Shown here piece by piece: positions 23,936 through 32,829 of a stretch of DNA of 64,000 nt. Position 1 is the first letter of the stretch; each line of letters opens with the position of its first letter. The notes beneath the pieces are model-generated. The model saw only the letters and a program-made list of their open reading frames with translations, did no database searches and was not told the DNA's origin. Source of the DNA: Pararhizobium_B sp963838155 (GTDB taxonomy: Bacteria > Pseudomonadota > Alphaproteobacteria > Rhizobiales > Rhizobiaceae); NCBI GenBank assembly GCA_963838155.1, contig CAWIQE010000018.1, positions 1 to 64,000 of the forward strand. Reading direction: 5' to 3'. The translations under genes were made by a program, and so were the position numbers.

Positions 23936-26900
23936 ATGCACCTGCTCCTGGCACAGAAAGGCACGATCTCGGACGGGGGCGAGGCGATCGATCTCGGCCA
24001 GTCGCCGGGCGACATCGTCTTCCTCTCGGCGGCCGATACCGAACTCGCGGCGGTTGCGGCGGCGCAGGCGAAGGGCGCCGGCCGGCCGTCGCTGCGCGTG
24101 GCGAGCCTGATGCAGCTCACCCATCCCATGTCGGTCGACACCTATGTGGAGCGCACGGCGCGGCATGCGAAGCTGATCGTCGTGCGCGCGCTCGGCGGTG
24201 CGAGCTATTTCGGCTACGCGCTGGAGACGCTGCATGCCGCCGCCGTGAACCACGGTGCGCGCATAGCGGTGCTGCCGGGCGACGACCGGCCGGACGAGGG
24301 GCTTGCGGCCTACTCGACGCTGCCGGAAGAGGACCGCGACGCACTGTGGGCCTATCTCGTCGAGGGCGGGGCGGCGAACACGGAGGCGTTCCTCGATTTC
24401 TGCGCGGCGATGGTCGTCGGCGGGGAGAGGCCGGGCCCGGCCAGTCCGCTGCTCAAGGCGGGGGTCTGGGAACGGCGCGAGGCGCGGCCTCCCGACGCGT
24501 CCGGTCGGGGCGGGACGGTCGCCGTCTGCTTCTATCGCGCGCTGCTCCAGTCGGGCCAGATGCAGCCGGTGGAGATGCTCTGCCGAGCGCTGGAGGACGA
24601 AGGCATGCGGGCGCTGCCGGTGTTCGTCTCCAGCCTCAAGGATCCCGTGTCGGCCGATACGCTGCGTGCCGTCTTCGCTGGAAGTCCGCCGGACGCCGTG
24701 ATCAACGCCACGGGCTTCGCCGTGTCCTCCCCGGGAGCCGAGCGGCGGCCGACGGTGCTGGACGAATGCGGCGCGCCGGTGCTGCAGGCGATCTTCTCCG
24801 GCGTGTCGGCCGAGGCGTGGCGGGCGTCGGCCCAGGGGCTTTCGGCCCGCGACCTCGCGATGAACGTGGCGCTGCCGGAGGTCGACGGCCGGGTGCTGAC
24901 GCGGGCGGTCTCGTTCAAGTCGGCCGCGCTGTTCGACGAAGCGGTCGAGGCGAATATCGTGACGCACGAGCCGGTTCCGGACCGATGCGCCTTCGTGGCG
25001 CGGCTCGCGGCGAACTGGGTGCGTCTGGGCAAGGCGGAGCCGGCGGCGCGCCGGGTCGCGATCGTCCTCGCCAACTATCCGAACCGCGACGGCCGGCTCG
25101 GCAACGGGGTCGGCCTCGATACGCCGGCGGGCACCGTGGAGGTGCTGCGGGCCATGGCCTCGGCGGGGTATCCGGCAGGCGACCTGCCTGCGGACGGCGA
25201 CGCCCTGATCGATCACCTCATGGCCGGCCCGACGAATGCGGCCGTCGATGCGCGGGAAATTCGCGAGACGCTTTCGTTAAACGAATACAAGCTATTCTTC
25301 GAAAAGCTTCCGACCGGAGTCCAGGAAGCGGTGTCGGCACGCTGGGGCCCGCCCGAGCGCGACCCGTTCGTGGCCGGGGATCGCTTTTGCCTGCCGCTCG
25401 CGCGCTTCGGCGAGACGCTCGTCGGCATCCAGCCGGCCCGCGGCTACAATATCGATCCCAAGGAAACCTACCATTCCCCGGATCTGGTTCCCCCGCACGG
25501 CTATTTCGCCTTCTACGCCTTCCTGCGGGAGGTGTTCGACGCCCATGCCATTATGCACATGGGCAAGCACGGCAATCTCGAATGGCTTCCCGGCAAGGCG
25601 CTGGCGCTTTCGCGGGAGTGCTTTCCCGAGGCTGTCTTCGGGCCGTTGCCGCAGCTCTATCCGTTCATCGTCAACGATCCCGGCGAGGGCACGCAGGCCA
25701 AGCGCCGGACGTCCGCCGTCATCGTCGACCATCTGACGCCGCCGCTGACGCGCGCCGAAAGCTACGGCGCGCTGCGCGATCTCGAATCGCTGGTCGACGA
25801 ATATTACGAGGCGGCCGGCGGCGACTCGAGGCGGCTGAAGCTGCTCAGGCGGCAGATTCTCGATCTCGTCCGCGACATCGGCCTCGACGTGGATGCCGGC
25901 ATCGTCCAGGGGGAGACCGACGACAAGGCGCTCGAAAAGCTCGACGCCTATCTCTGCGACCTGAAGGAAATGCAAATTCGCGACGGGCTGCACGTTTTCG
26001 GCCGGGCGCCGGAGGGACGGTTGCTCGTCGACCTGACGGTGGCGCTCGCCCGGCTTCCCCGCGGCTCCGCCCCGGGAGATGCGAGCCTCCACCGGTCGAT
26101 CGCGGCGGATGCCGGTCTCCGGTTCGATCCGCTGGACTGCGACATGGCGGCGCCTTGGTGCGAGACGCGGCCCGAAATCCTTGCGGCCGTTTGCGACGAT
26201 CCGTGGCGCACGAACGGCGATGCGGTCGAGCGGATCGAGCTTCTGGCCTCCGATCTCATATCCGGCGCGCTCGCCTGTCCGGCGGGCTGGCGGTCGACCC
26301 GCGACGTCCTCGACGCCGTGGATCAGCGGATCAGGCCGTCGATCGAGAGGTCGGGCCGGGCCGAGATCGGAGGGATCCTCACCGGTCTTGCCGGCCGATT
26401 CGTGGCGCCGGGCCCCTCGGGCGCGCCCACCCGGGGAAGGCCCGACGTCCTGCCGACCGGGCGGAACTTCTATTCCGTCGACAGTCGCTCGGTGCCGACG
26501 CCGGCGGCCTGGGAGCTCGGTTGCAAGTCGGCCGAACTGCTGGTGGCGCGCTATGCGCAGGATCACGGGGAGTGGCCCACGTCCTTCGGTCTCACGGCCT
26601 GGGGGACATCCAACATGCGCACGGGAGGCGACGACATCGCCCAGGCGCTGGCGCTGATCGGCGCCAGGCCGGTATGGGACACGGCCTCGCGCCGCGTGAC
26701 CGGATACGAGATCGTGCCGCCCGCCAAGCTGGACCGGCCGCGCGTCGACGTGACGCTGAGGATCTCGGGCTTCTTCCGCGACGCCTTCCCGGACCAGATC
26801 GCACTCTTCGACAGGGCCGTGCGCGCGATCGGCGCCCTCGAGGAGGACGAGGCGGAAAACCCGATCGCCGCACGCATGCGGGCGGAATGCGACCGCCTCC

Positions 26901-27676
26901 GTTCGGAGGGCGTGGACGCCGGGGAGGCGGCGCGGCGTTCCGGCTTCCGGGTGTTCGGGTCGAAGCCCGGCGCCTATGGGGCCGGACTGCAGGCGCTGAT
27001 CGACGAAAAGGGCTGGACGGACCGTGGCGACCTGGCCGAGGCCTACATGGTCTGGGGTTCCTACGCCTACGGGGCCGGCGAGGAGGGAAGGCCGGAGCGC
27101 GGTCTTTTCGAGGAGCGGCTGCGCTCGGTCGAGGCGGTCGTCCAGAACCAGGACAATCGCGAGCACGACCTGCTCGATTCGGACGACTACTACCAGTTCG
27201 AGGGCGGCATGACGGCGGCGGTCGAGGCGGCCGCGGGGTCGCGTCCGGCCGTCTACCACAACGACCATTCGCGGCCGGAGCGTCCGGTCGTGCGTTCGCT
27301 TGACGAGGAGATCGGACGCGTCGTGCGCGCCCGCGTGGTCAATCCCAAGTGGATCGCCGGCGTCATGCGCCACGGCTACAAGGGCGCCTTCGAGATCGCC
27401 GCGACGGTGGATTATCTCTTCGCTTTCTCGGCGACCACCGGTGCGGTCCGAGACCATCATTTCGACGCCGTGTACAATGCCTTCGTCGCCGACGCCGGTG
27501 TGCGGGCGTTCATGGAAGACAAGAACCCGCATGCCTTCCGGGAGATGGCCGAGAGGCTGAAGGAGGCAATCGACCGCGACCTGTGGAAGCCGCGGTCGAA
27601 TTCGGCGCGGTTCGACCTGGCGAGGTTCGCGCAATCGGCTCAGGGTAAACATTCGGAGAGGCGCACAAATGGCTGA
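23936..27676 (+). CDS. cobN: Aerobic cobaltochelatase subunit CobN
   Basis: The 1246-residue large subunit of the ATP-dependent cobalt chelatase inserts Co2+ into hydrogenobyrinic acid a,c-diamide together with CobS and CobT, which are not in the window. Conserved blocks include ANYPNRDGRLGNGVGLDTP near 380, MHMGKHGNLEWLPGK near 540, PTGRNFYSVDSRSVPTPAAW near 840, and NQDNREHDLLDSDDYYQFEG near 1075. Length is normal. It overlaps cobO by eight bases, and 65 bases separate it from cobW. Its presence shows the late-cobalt-insertion, oxygen-dependent corrin pathway. Confidence 0.97.
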   Translation: MHLLLAQKGTISDGGEAIDLGQSPGDIVFLSAADTELAAVAAAQAKGAGRPSLRVASLMQLTHPMSVDTYVERTARHAKLIVVRALGGASYFGYALETLHAAAVNHGARIAVLPGDDRPDEGLAAYSTLPEEDRDALWAYLVEGGAANTEAFLDFCAAMVVGGERPGPASPLLKAGVWERREARPPDASGRGGTVAVCFYRALLQSGQMQPVEMLCRALEDEGMRALPVFVSSLKDPVSADTLRAVFAGSPPDAVINATGFAVSSPGAERRPTVLDECGAPVLQAIFSGVSAEAWRASAQGLSARDLAMNVALPEVDGRVLTRAVSFKSAALFDEAVEANIVTHEPVPDRCAFVARLAANWVRLGKAEPAARRVAIVLANYPNRDGRLGNGVGLDTPAGTVEVLRAMASAGYPAGDLPADGDALIDHLMAGPTNAAVDAREIRETLSLNEYKLFFEKLPTGVQEAVSARWGPPERDPFVAGDRFCLPLARFGETLVGIQPARGYNIDPKETYHSPDLVPPHGYFAFYAFLREVFDAHAIMHMGKHGNLEWLPGKALALSRECFPEAVFGPLPQLYPFIVNDPGEGTQAKRRTSAVIVDHLTPPLTRAESYGALRDLESLVDEYYEAAGGDSRRLKLLRRQILDLVRDIGLDVDAGIVQGETDDKALEKLDAYLCDLKEMQIRDGLHVFGRAPEGRLLVDLTVALARLPRGSAPGDASLHRSIAADAGLRFDPLDCDMAAPWCETRPEILAAVCDDPWRTNGDAVERIELLASDLISGALACPAGWRSTRDVLDAVDQRIRPSIERSGRAEIGGILTGLAGRFVAPGPSGAPTRGRPDVLPTGRNFYSVDSRSVPTPAAWELGCKSAELLVARYAQDHGEWPTSFGLTAWGTSNMRTGGDDIAQALALIGARPVWDTASRRVTGYEIVPPAKLDRPRVDVTLRISGFFRDAFPDQIALFDRAVRAIGALEEDEAENPIAARMRAECDRLRSEGVDAGEAARRSGFRVFGSKPGAYGAGLQALIDEKGWTDRGDLAEAYMVWGSYAYGAGEEGRPERGLFEERLRSVEAVVQNQDNREHDLLDSDDYYQFEGGMTAAVEAAAGSRPAVYHNDHSRPERPVVRSLDEEIGRVVRARVVNPKWIAGVMRHGYKGAFEIAATVDYLFAFSATTGAVRDHHFDAVYNAFVADAGVRAFMEDKNPHAFREMAERLKEAIDRDLWKPRSNSARFDLARFAQSAQGKHSERRTNG

Positions 27677-28307
27677 AAAATCACAGAGACTGGCGAATCT
27701 TTCCGAGGAGGAGCTCAATGCCCGTCACGCGGAGAAGATGAAGAAGAAGAAGGCTGCGCGCGACAAGATCATCGCCACGAAGACCATCGAGAAGGGGCTC
27801 GTCATCGTCCACACCGGCAAGGGCAAGGGCAAGTCGACGGCGGCTTTCGGGATGATCTTCCGCGCCATCGGCAACGGGATGAAGGTCGGGGTGGTGCAGT
27901 TCGTGAAGGGCAAATGGGGCACCGGCGAGCGCAAGGTGCTGGAGGCTTTCCCCGATCAGGTGACGATGGCGACCATGGGCGAGGGGTTCACCTGGGAGAC
28001 GCAGGACAGGGCGCGCGACATCGCCGCCGCCCGGGCCGCCTGGGAGAAGGCGAAGGCGATGATCATGGATCCCGCCATTAACATGGTGCTGCTCGACGAA
28101 CTCAACATCGTCTTGAGATACGACTATCTGGACGTCGCGGAGGTCGTCGATTTCCTCAAGGGAAAGCCGGAGATGACCCATGTGATCGTTACCGGCCGCA
28201 ACGCCAGGGACGAGCTGATCGAATTCGCCGACCTGGTCACGGAGATGGAAATGGTCAAGCACCCCTTCCGCTCCGGCGTGAAGGCGCAGGTGGGCGTCGA
28301 ATTCTGA
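27669..28307 (+). CDS. cobO: Cob(I)yrinic acid a,c-diamide adenosyltransferase
   Basis: This 212-residue CobA/CobO-type enzyme transfers the adenosyl group of ATP to the corrinoid cobalt. The P loop VHTGKGKGKSTAAFG is at about 48-62, and VVQFVKGKWGTGER, LLDELNIVLRYDYLD and VIVTGRNARDELIEFADLVTEM (split motifs) are conserved. A Lys-rich N-terminal stretch precedes the fold, as is usual in rhizobial CobO. It starts inside the end of cobN and closes the riboswitch-led operon. Confidence 0.96.
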   Translation: MAEKSQRLANLSEEELNARHAEKMKKKKAARDKIIATKTIEKGLVIVHTGKGKGKSTAAFGMIFRAIGNGMKVGVVQFVKGKWGTGERKVLEAFPDQVTMATMGEGFTWETQDRARDIAAARAAWEKAKAMIMDPAINMVLLDELNIVLRYDYLDVAEVVDFLKGKPEMTHVIVTGRNARDELIEFADLVTEMEMVKHPFRSGVKAQVGVEF

Positions 28308-28458
28308 GGCCGCGCGCGGCGTGGGCGCAGCTGCGCCGCAATTCGCGCGGCCAGCGGACGGCTCCGGCGGTGTCCGGCTTGCGCTCGCGGCGCTACGGAC
28401 TAACTTAGGACGAGCACCAGTCGCCGCAATCGGCCTGCCTGAACCCGGAACCCTCGAC

Positions 28459-28878
28459 GTGACCACGAATGAGCATAGCCCGCCGGCCGATCGGCAACTG
28501 ACGCGGAACCAGTCGCTGGTCTTCGAGGCATTGATCGCGGCCGATGCGCCGCTCGGCGCCTATGGCATCCTCGACGCCTTGCGGGACGACGGCCTGCGCG
28601 CGCCTCTCCAGGTCTACCGGGCCCTGGACAAGCTCGTCGCGGAGGGGCTCGTTCACCGGCTCGAGAGCATCAACGCATTCGTCGCCTGCAGTCATCCGCA
28701 CGATCACCGCACGCGCGTCATCGCCTTCGCCATCTGCGGCGTTTGCGGCCAGGTCTCGGAATTCTCCGACGAGGCGGTGGAGACCCGGCTCGGCTCCTGG
28801 GCGAGCGACCATGGCTTTCGCCCGGACAAGACCGTGATCGAGATCCGCGGCACCTGTTCCGACTGCCTGCCGGCGTGA
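28459..28878 (+). CDS. zur: Fur-family zinc uptake regulator Zur
   Basis: The 139-residue product (GTG start at 28459, VTTNEHSPPADRQLTRNQ) has the Fur winged helix LQVYRALDKLVAEGLVHRLES and Zur-type metal ligands: Cys/His in ACSHPHDH, then paired CGVC (93-96) and CSDC (133-136) for the structural zinc. It represses zinc uptake genes when zinc is plentiful; no znu genes are in view. The frame is open upstream to 28321, but that sequence is Ala/Gly-rich and lacks homology, so the GTG is preferred. It lies 151 bases downstream of cobO. Confidence 0.85.
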   Translation: MTTNEHSPPADRQLTRNQSLVFEALIAADAPLGAYGILDALRDDGLRAPLQVYRALDKLVAEGLVHRLESINAFVACSHPHDHRTRVIAFAICGVCGQVSEFSDEAVETRLGSWASDHGFRPDKTVIEIRGTCSDCLPA

Positions 28879-28937
28879 GGGCGCCGGCCGGACAGCGGCG
28901 CCGCTCCTGAAGACCGTTCCCCGAGGATTTTCCGACG

Positions 28938-30005
28938 ATGTCCGACCAAAGCTTTCCGCCCGTCTTCGACGGCCACAACGACGTGCTGCTTCGCCTGAAA
29001 ATGCGGTCGGGCGATCCCGTCAAGGCCTTCGTGGAGGGAATGGCGGGCGGCCAGCTCGATCTCCCGCGCATGGCATCGGGCGGCTTCGGCGGCGGCCTGT
29101 TCGCGGTATTCGTGCCGTCCCGGGAGAGGGGGCGCAGCCCGGTGGCGAAAATGGAGGGGGTGAGCTACGACGTGCCGCTGCCGCCCGCCGTCTCCCAATC
29201 GGAGGCGCTTCCGGACGTCTTTGAAATGGTCTCCCTGCTGCTGCGGATCGAGCGGGCGGCCGAGGGCCGTCTCAAGGTCTGCCGGACCGCGGCCGACATC
29301 CGCACGGCGATGGCCGAAAAGGCGGTCGCCGCGGTCCTCCATTTCGAGGGTGCCGAGGCCATCGATCCGGATTTCTTCGCCCTCGACGCCTTTTACGAGG
29401 CGGGCCTGCGTTCACTCGGACCGGTCTGGAGCCGGCCGACCGCCTATGCCGAGGGAGTGCCGTTCCGCTTCCCGAGCACGCCGGACATCGGCGACGGCCT
29501 GACCGCGGCGGGACGCCGGCTCGTCGCGGCCTGCAACGAGCGTCGCATCGCGCTCGACCTGTCCCACATCAACGGAAAGGGATTCTGGGACGTCGCCCGC
29601 CTCAGCGCGGCGCCACTCATCGCCAGCCATTCGAACGCGCACGCCATCTGTCCGCACGCACGCAACCTGACCGACGACCAGATGCGGGCGATCCGCGACA
29701 GCGACGGGCTGGCCGGGCTTAATTTCGCGACGTCCTTCCTCCGCGAGGACGGCCAGCGCGGCACCGATACCGGCCTCGACATCATGTTGCGCCACCTCGA
29801 CCACATGATCGCGATCATGGGCATCGATCACGTTGCCCTCGGCTCGGACTTCGACGGCGCGGAAGTGCCGCGCGACATCGGCGACTGTACCGGCCTGCCC
29901 AACCTGCTGGGTGCCATGCAGGGGCATGGCTACGACGGCGAGACGATCGAGAAGATCGCGCGGGGAAACTGGTTGCGGGTTCTGGAGAGGACTTGGGGCG
30001 AATAG
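28938..30005 (+). CDS. Membrane-type dipeptidase, peptidase family M19
   Basis: This 355-residue enzyme has the binuclear zinc ligands of renal-dipeptidase-like M19 proteins: HND at 13-15, Glu in HFEGAEAID, His in PLIASHSNAHAI, and VALGSDFDGAE near the C terminus. SHINGKGFWDVA precedes the second metal block. M19 enzymes cleave dipeptides, often with D-residues or beta-lactam-like bonds. No signal peptide is apparent, so it is probably cytosolic. It lies 60 bases downstream of zur, with no known functional relation. Confidence 0.93.
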   Translation: MSDQSFPPVFDGHNDVLLRLKMRSGDPVKAFVEGMAGGQLDLPRMASGGFGGGLFAVFVPSRERGRSPVAKMEGVSYDVPLPPAVSQSEALPDVFEMVSLLLRIERAAEGRLKVCRTAADIRTAMAEKAVAAVLHFEGAEAIDPDFFALDAFYEAGLRSLGPVWSRPTAYAEGVPFRFPSTPDIGDGLTAAGRRLVAACNERRIALDLSHINGKGFWDVARLSAAPLIASHSNAHAICPHARNLTDDQMRAIRDSDGLAGLNFATSFLREDGQRGTDTGLDIMLRHLDHMIAIMGIDHVALGSDFDGAEVPRDIGDCTGLPNLLGAMQGHGYDGETIEKIARGNWLRVLERTWGE

Positions 30006-30631
30006 GAGATTCCGGCGCGCGGCCAAGGGGTTCCCGGCGATGTCCATGCCCTCGGCACGCCGCGAAGTCGGTCCGCGCATGCGACAAATCCGCTTGACGG
30101 GGCATTGCGGTTTCGCCACACTTCTTAAGCAACGCAAGATCGGCCTCGGTTTTCCCGCATTTCCGGACCCATGGATGCGGTTCTTCCCGATGGCCCGGGA
30201 GAGAGTGCGGGATGAAGGGAACTGCCGACAAGGGCGCCAGGATGGCGGTGGTGATCTGCAGGACAGATCTGAAGCGTTGTTCCGACAAGCATCTGGCAAA
30301 CCACGGGTTCTTCAATGCGCGCAACTCGGCGCTCCCGGAATTGCCGCTGAGAAGCTGGGGCAAGATGCCCGTCGCACCCAGTGTCGCCTCGACGACCCAG
30401 GTTCGGCCGAAGCAATAGGCGCCCGCCGCTTCGGCCCGCACGCCGCCAGACCGACGATCCTCGATCGATCTTCACGAAGCCGGCGCGAGTTTGTCGATTT
30501 TCGGGCACGCGCCGAGTCATGGCTCGTGGGGGGCCGGGAAGCGGACGGTCGCCGTGTCGACGCGAGCCCCATACGTCCGCTCGTCTCGGCCTGCTTTACG
30601 AAGCGCGTGCAATCTCGCTCGATTTCCGGGA
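30006..30631. other. Stretch of unclear content between dipeptidase and formate dehydrogenase operon
   Basis: No confident gene. On the plus strand a 68-codon frame (30212-30418, MKGTADKGARMAVVICRT...) follows a GGGAGAGAG stretch. On the minus strand the same bases read as CFGRTWVVEATLGATGILP...LLSGNSGSAELRALKNPWF, which has somewhat protein-like composition but no start with a ribosome binding site. Either could be a decayed gene, a small protein or an RNA. I cannot choose between them. Confidence 0.35.
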
Positions 30632-30658
30632 CAATCGATAGAAAACTCCTATCGATTG
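30632..30658. promoter_or_regulatory. LysR-type palindrome upstream of fds operon
   Basis: CAATCGATAG (30632-30641) and its exact complement CTATCGATTG (30649-30658) flank a seven-base spacer. The core ATAG-N7-CTAT contains the T-N11-A pattern typical of LysR-family regulator sites. It lies about 75 bases before fdsG. LysR-type FdsR regulators are known for fds operons, but no such gene is in the window. Confidence 0.6.
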
Positions 30659-30733
30659 ACGCGAGCGACGTATTGATTGTGCCGGTTTTCTAAGTCAGAT
30701 TCGGCTTGTCGGAACGGCACGGGAGGAAGTCGA

Positions 30734-31213
30734 ATGACGTTGCACGATGCCGGGGAGGATCTCGAGTTCCGCGTGATCGCGATTCTCGATGAACTGGCGG
30801 ATATCGAAGGACCGTTGCTACCGGTCCTGAACAGGATGCAGGAGGAGTTCGGCTACATTCCCGAAAGCGTGATGCCGACCATCGCCGCCCGGCTCAACCT
30901 GACGCGCGCCGAAGTTCACGGTGTCGTGTCCTTCTATCACGACTACCGGCGGTCGCCGGCGGGGCGCCACGTGCTGAAGCTCTGCAGGGCAGAAGCCTGC
31001 CAGTCGATGGGTGCCGACCGGACCTCGCAGCGCCTTCTCGATGCGCTCGGCATCGACTGGCACGGAACCACGCCCGACGGTGCCGTGACCGTCGAACCGG
31101 TCTATTGCCTGGGCCTGTGCGCCTGCTCGCCGTCGGCGATGCTGGACGGGGAGGTCATCGGTCGGCTCGACGACGCGCGGATCGACGGGCTCGTCGAGGA
31201 GGTGCGCCGATGA
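30734..31213 (+). CDS. fdsG: NAD-dependent formate dehydrogenase, gamma subunit
   Basis: This 159-residue NuoE-like thioredoxin-fold subunit carries a [2Fe-2S] cluster on Cys84, Cys89, Cys125 and Cys129 (LCRAEACQS and YCLGLCACSP). MQEEFGYIPESVM and VVSFYHDYRRSPAGRH are typical of FdsG. It passes electrons between the NADH-side and molybdenum-side subunits of the soluble complex. GGGAGGAAG lies before the ATG at 30734. It overlaps fdsB by ATGA. Confidence 0.95.
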   Translation: MTLHDAGEDLEFRVIAILDELADIEGPLLPVLNRMQEEFGYIPESVMPTIAARLNLTRAEVHGVVSFYHDYRRSPAGRHVLKLCRAEACQSMGADRTSQRLLDALGIDWHGTTPDGAVTVEPVYCLGLCACSPSAMLDGEVIGRLDDARIDGLVEEVRR

Positions 31214-32766
31214 CCCTGAGGATCTTCGTTCCGCGCGATTCCGGGGCGCTGGCGCTCGGCGCCGAAACGGTCGCCGCAGCGGTCGCGGCGGAAATCGAGG
31301 CCCGGGGGCTCGACGCGGAAATCGTACGCAACGGTTCGCGCGGCCTGTACTGGCTGGAACCCATGGTGGAGGTGGAAACCGAAGCCGGACGGGTCGCCTT
31401 CGGGCCGGTGAAGGCCGGCGATGTCGCCGCCCTTTTCGATGCCGGACCCTTTGCCGAGAGCACGCATCCGCTATTTCTCGGCCAGACTGAGGAAATCCCT
31501 TTTCTTTCAAGGCAATCCAGGCTGACATTCGCACGTTGCGGCATCACCGATCCGCTGTCGCTGGACGACTACAGGGCCCATGACGGATTGAAGGGCCTGG
31601 AGAAGGCGCTCGCCGCCACCCCGGCGGAGATCGTGGCGCGGGTCACGGAATCCGGGCTTCGCGGACGCGGCGGCGCCGGCTTTCCGACCGGCATCAAATG
31701 GAAGACGGTGCTGGAGACGCCGGCGGACCGGAAATACATCGTCTGCAATGCCGACGAAGGCGATTCCGGCACCTTCGCCGACCGGATGATCATGGAGGGC
31801 GATCCCTTCGTGCTGATCGAGGGCATGGCGATCGCCGGCATCGCGACGGGCGCGACGCATGGCTACATCTATCTCCGGTCGGAATATCCGCACGCCCGCC
31901 GGGTTCTCGACGAGGCGATAGAGATCGCCCGGCATGCCGGCGTCATCGGCGGCTCGGTGATGGGCTCCGACCACGCCTTCCACCTGGAGGTCCGCGTCGG
32001 CGCCGGGGCCTATGTGTGCGGCGAGGAGACGTCGCTGCTCGACAGCCTGGAAGGCAAACGCGGACAGGTGCGCGCGAAGCCGCCGCTTCCCGCCCACAAG
32101 GGCCTCTTCGGCAAGCCGACCGTCATCAACAACGTCATATCGCTCGCTTCCGTGCCGGTCGTCATGGACCGCGGCGCGGCCTACTACGCCGATTTCGGCC
32201 TTGGCAAATCGCGCGGGACGATCCCGGTGCAACTCGCCGGCAACATCAGGCACGGCGGGCTCTTCGAGGCGGGCTTCGGCATGACGCTCGGGGAGTTGGT
32301 CGACGATATCGGCGGGGGCACCGCCTCCGGCCGGCCGGTGCGCGCCGTGCAGGTGGGCGGGCCGCTCGGCGCCTATTTCCCGCGCGCCCTGTTCGATACG
32401 CCCTTCGGATACGAGGAATTCGCGGCCAAGGACGGGCTCATCGGCCATGCCGGGGTCGTCGTCTTCGACGATACGGTCGACATGCTGAAGCAGGCCCGCT
32501 TCGCCTTCGAGTTCTGCGGCATCGAATCCTGCGGCAAATGCACGCCGTGCCGGATCGGGGCGGTGCGCGGGGTGGAGCTTCTCGACCGGCTGGCCGGCGG
32601 AACCGAGCCGGACCGGCAGGTCGAAACGGTCACCGATCTCTGCAACACGATGAAGTTCGGGTCCCTTTGCGCGCTCGGCGGGTTCACGCCCTATCCCGTG
32701 ATGAGTGCCCTCACGCACTTTCCCGAGGACTTCCGCCCGCAGCCGATGCGCGATGCGGCCGAATGA
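31210..32766 (+). CDS. fdsB: NAD-dependent formate dehydrogenase, beta subunit
   Basis: This 518-residue NuoF-like subunit binds FMN (GRGGAGFPTGIKWK near 153), NAD (GAGAYVCGEETSLLDS), and a [4Fe-4S] cluster through ESCGKCTPC near 440-448 plus a later Cys in MKFGSLCALGG. An N-terminal thioredoxin-like region of about 110 residues precedes the fold. It is the site of NAD+ reduction in formate dehydrogenase. ATGA overlap with fdsG indicates coupled translation; 63 bases separate it from fdsA. Confidence 0.96.
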   Translation: MTLRIFVPRDSGALALGAETVAAAVAAEIEARGLDAEIVRNGSRGLYWLEPMVEVETEAGRVAFGPVKAGDVAALFDAGPFAESTHPLFLGQTEEIPFLSRQSRLTFARCGITDPLSLDDYRAHDGLKGLEKALAATPAEIVARVTESGLRGRGGAGFPTGIKWKTVLETPADRKYIVCNADEGDSGTFADRMIMEGDPFVLIEGMAIAGIATGATHGYIYLRSEYPHARRVLDEAIEIARHAGVIGGSVMGSDHAFHLEVRVGAGAYVCGEETSLLDSLEGKRGQVRAKPPLPAHKGLFGKPTVINNVISLASVPVVMDRGAAYYADFGLGKSRGTIPVQLAGNIRHGGLFEAGFGMTLGELVDDIGGGTASGRPVRAVQVGGPLGAYFPRALFDTPFGYEEFAAKDGLIGHAGVVVFDDTVDMLKQARFAFEFCGIESCGKCTPCRIGAVRGVELLDRLAGGTEPDRQVETVTDLCNTMKFGSLCALGGFTPYPVMSALTHFPEDFRPQPMRDAAE

Positions 32767-32829
32767 GGACTGCAGAATGATGCCCTCCCGCCCTATATCC
32801 CTTCTAACGTCCCAAACAGGAGCCTCGTC

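Noticed and set aside
22029..23954. A 641-codon open frame antisense to cbtA, cobP and cobW
   Set aside because: Shadow of three well-identified genes; no recognisable protein features.
28321..28458. An upstream ATG start that would extend Zur by 46 residues
   Set aside because: The extension is Ala/Gly-rich and outside the Fur fold; the GTG at 28459 gives the family length.
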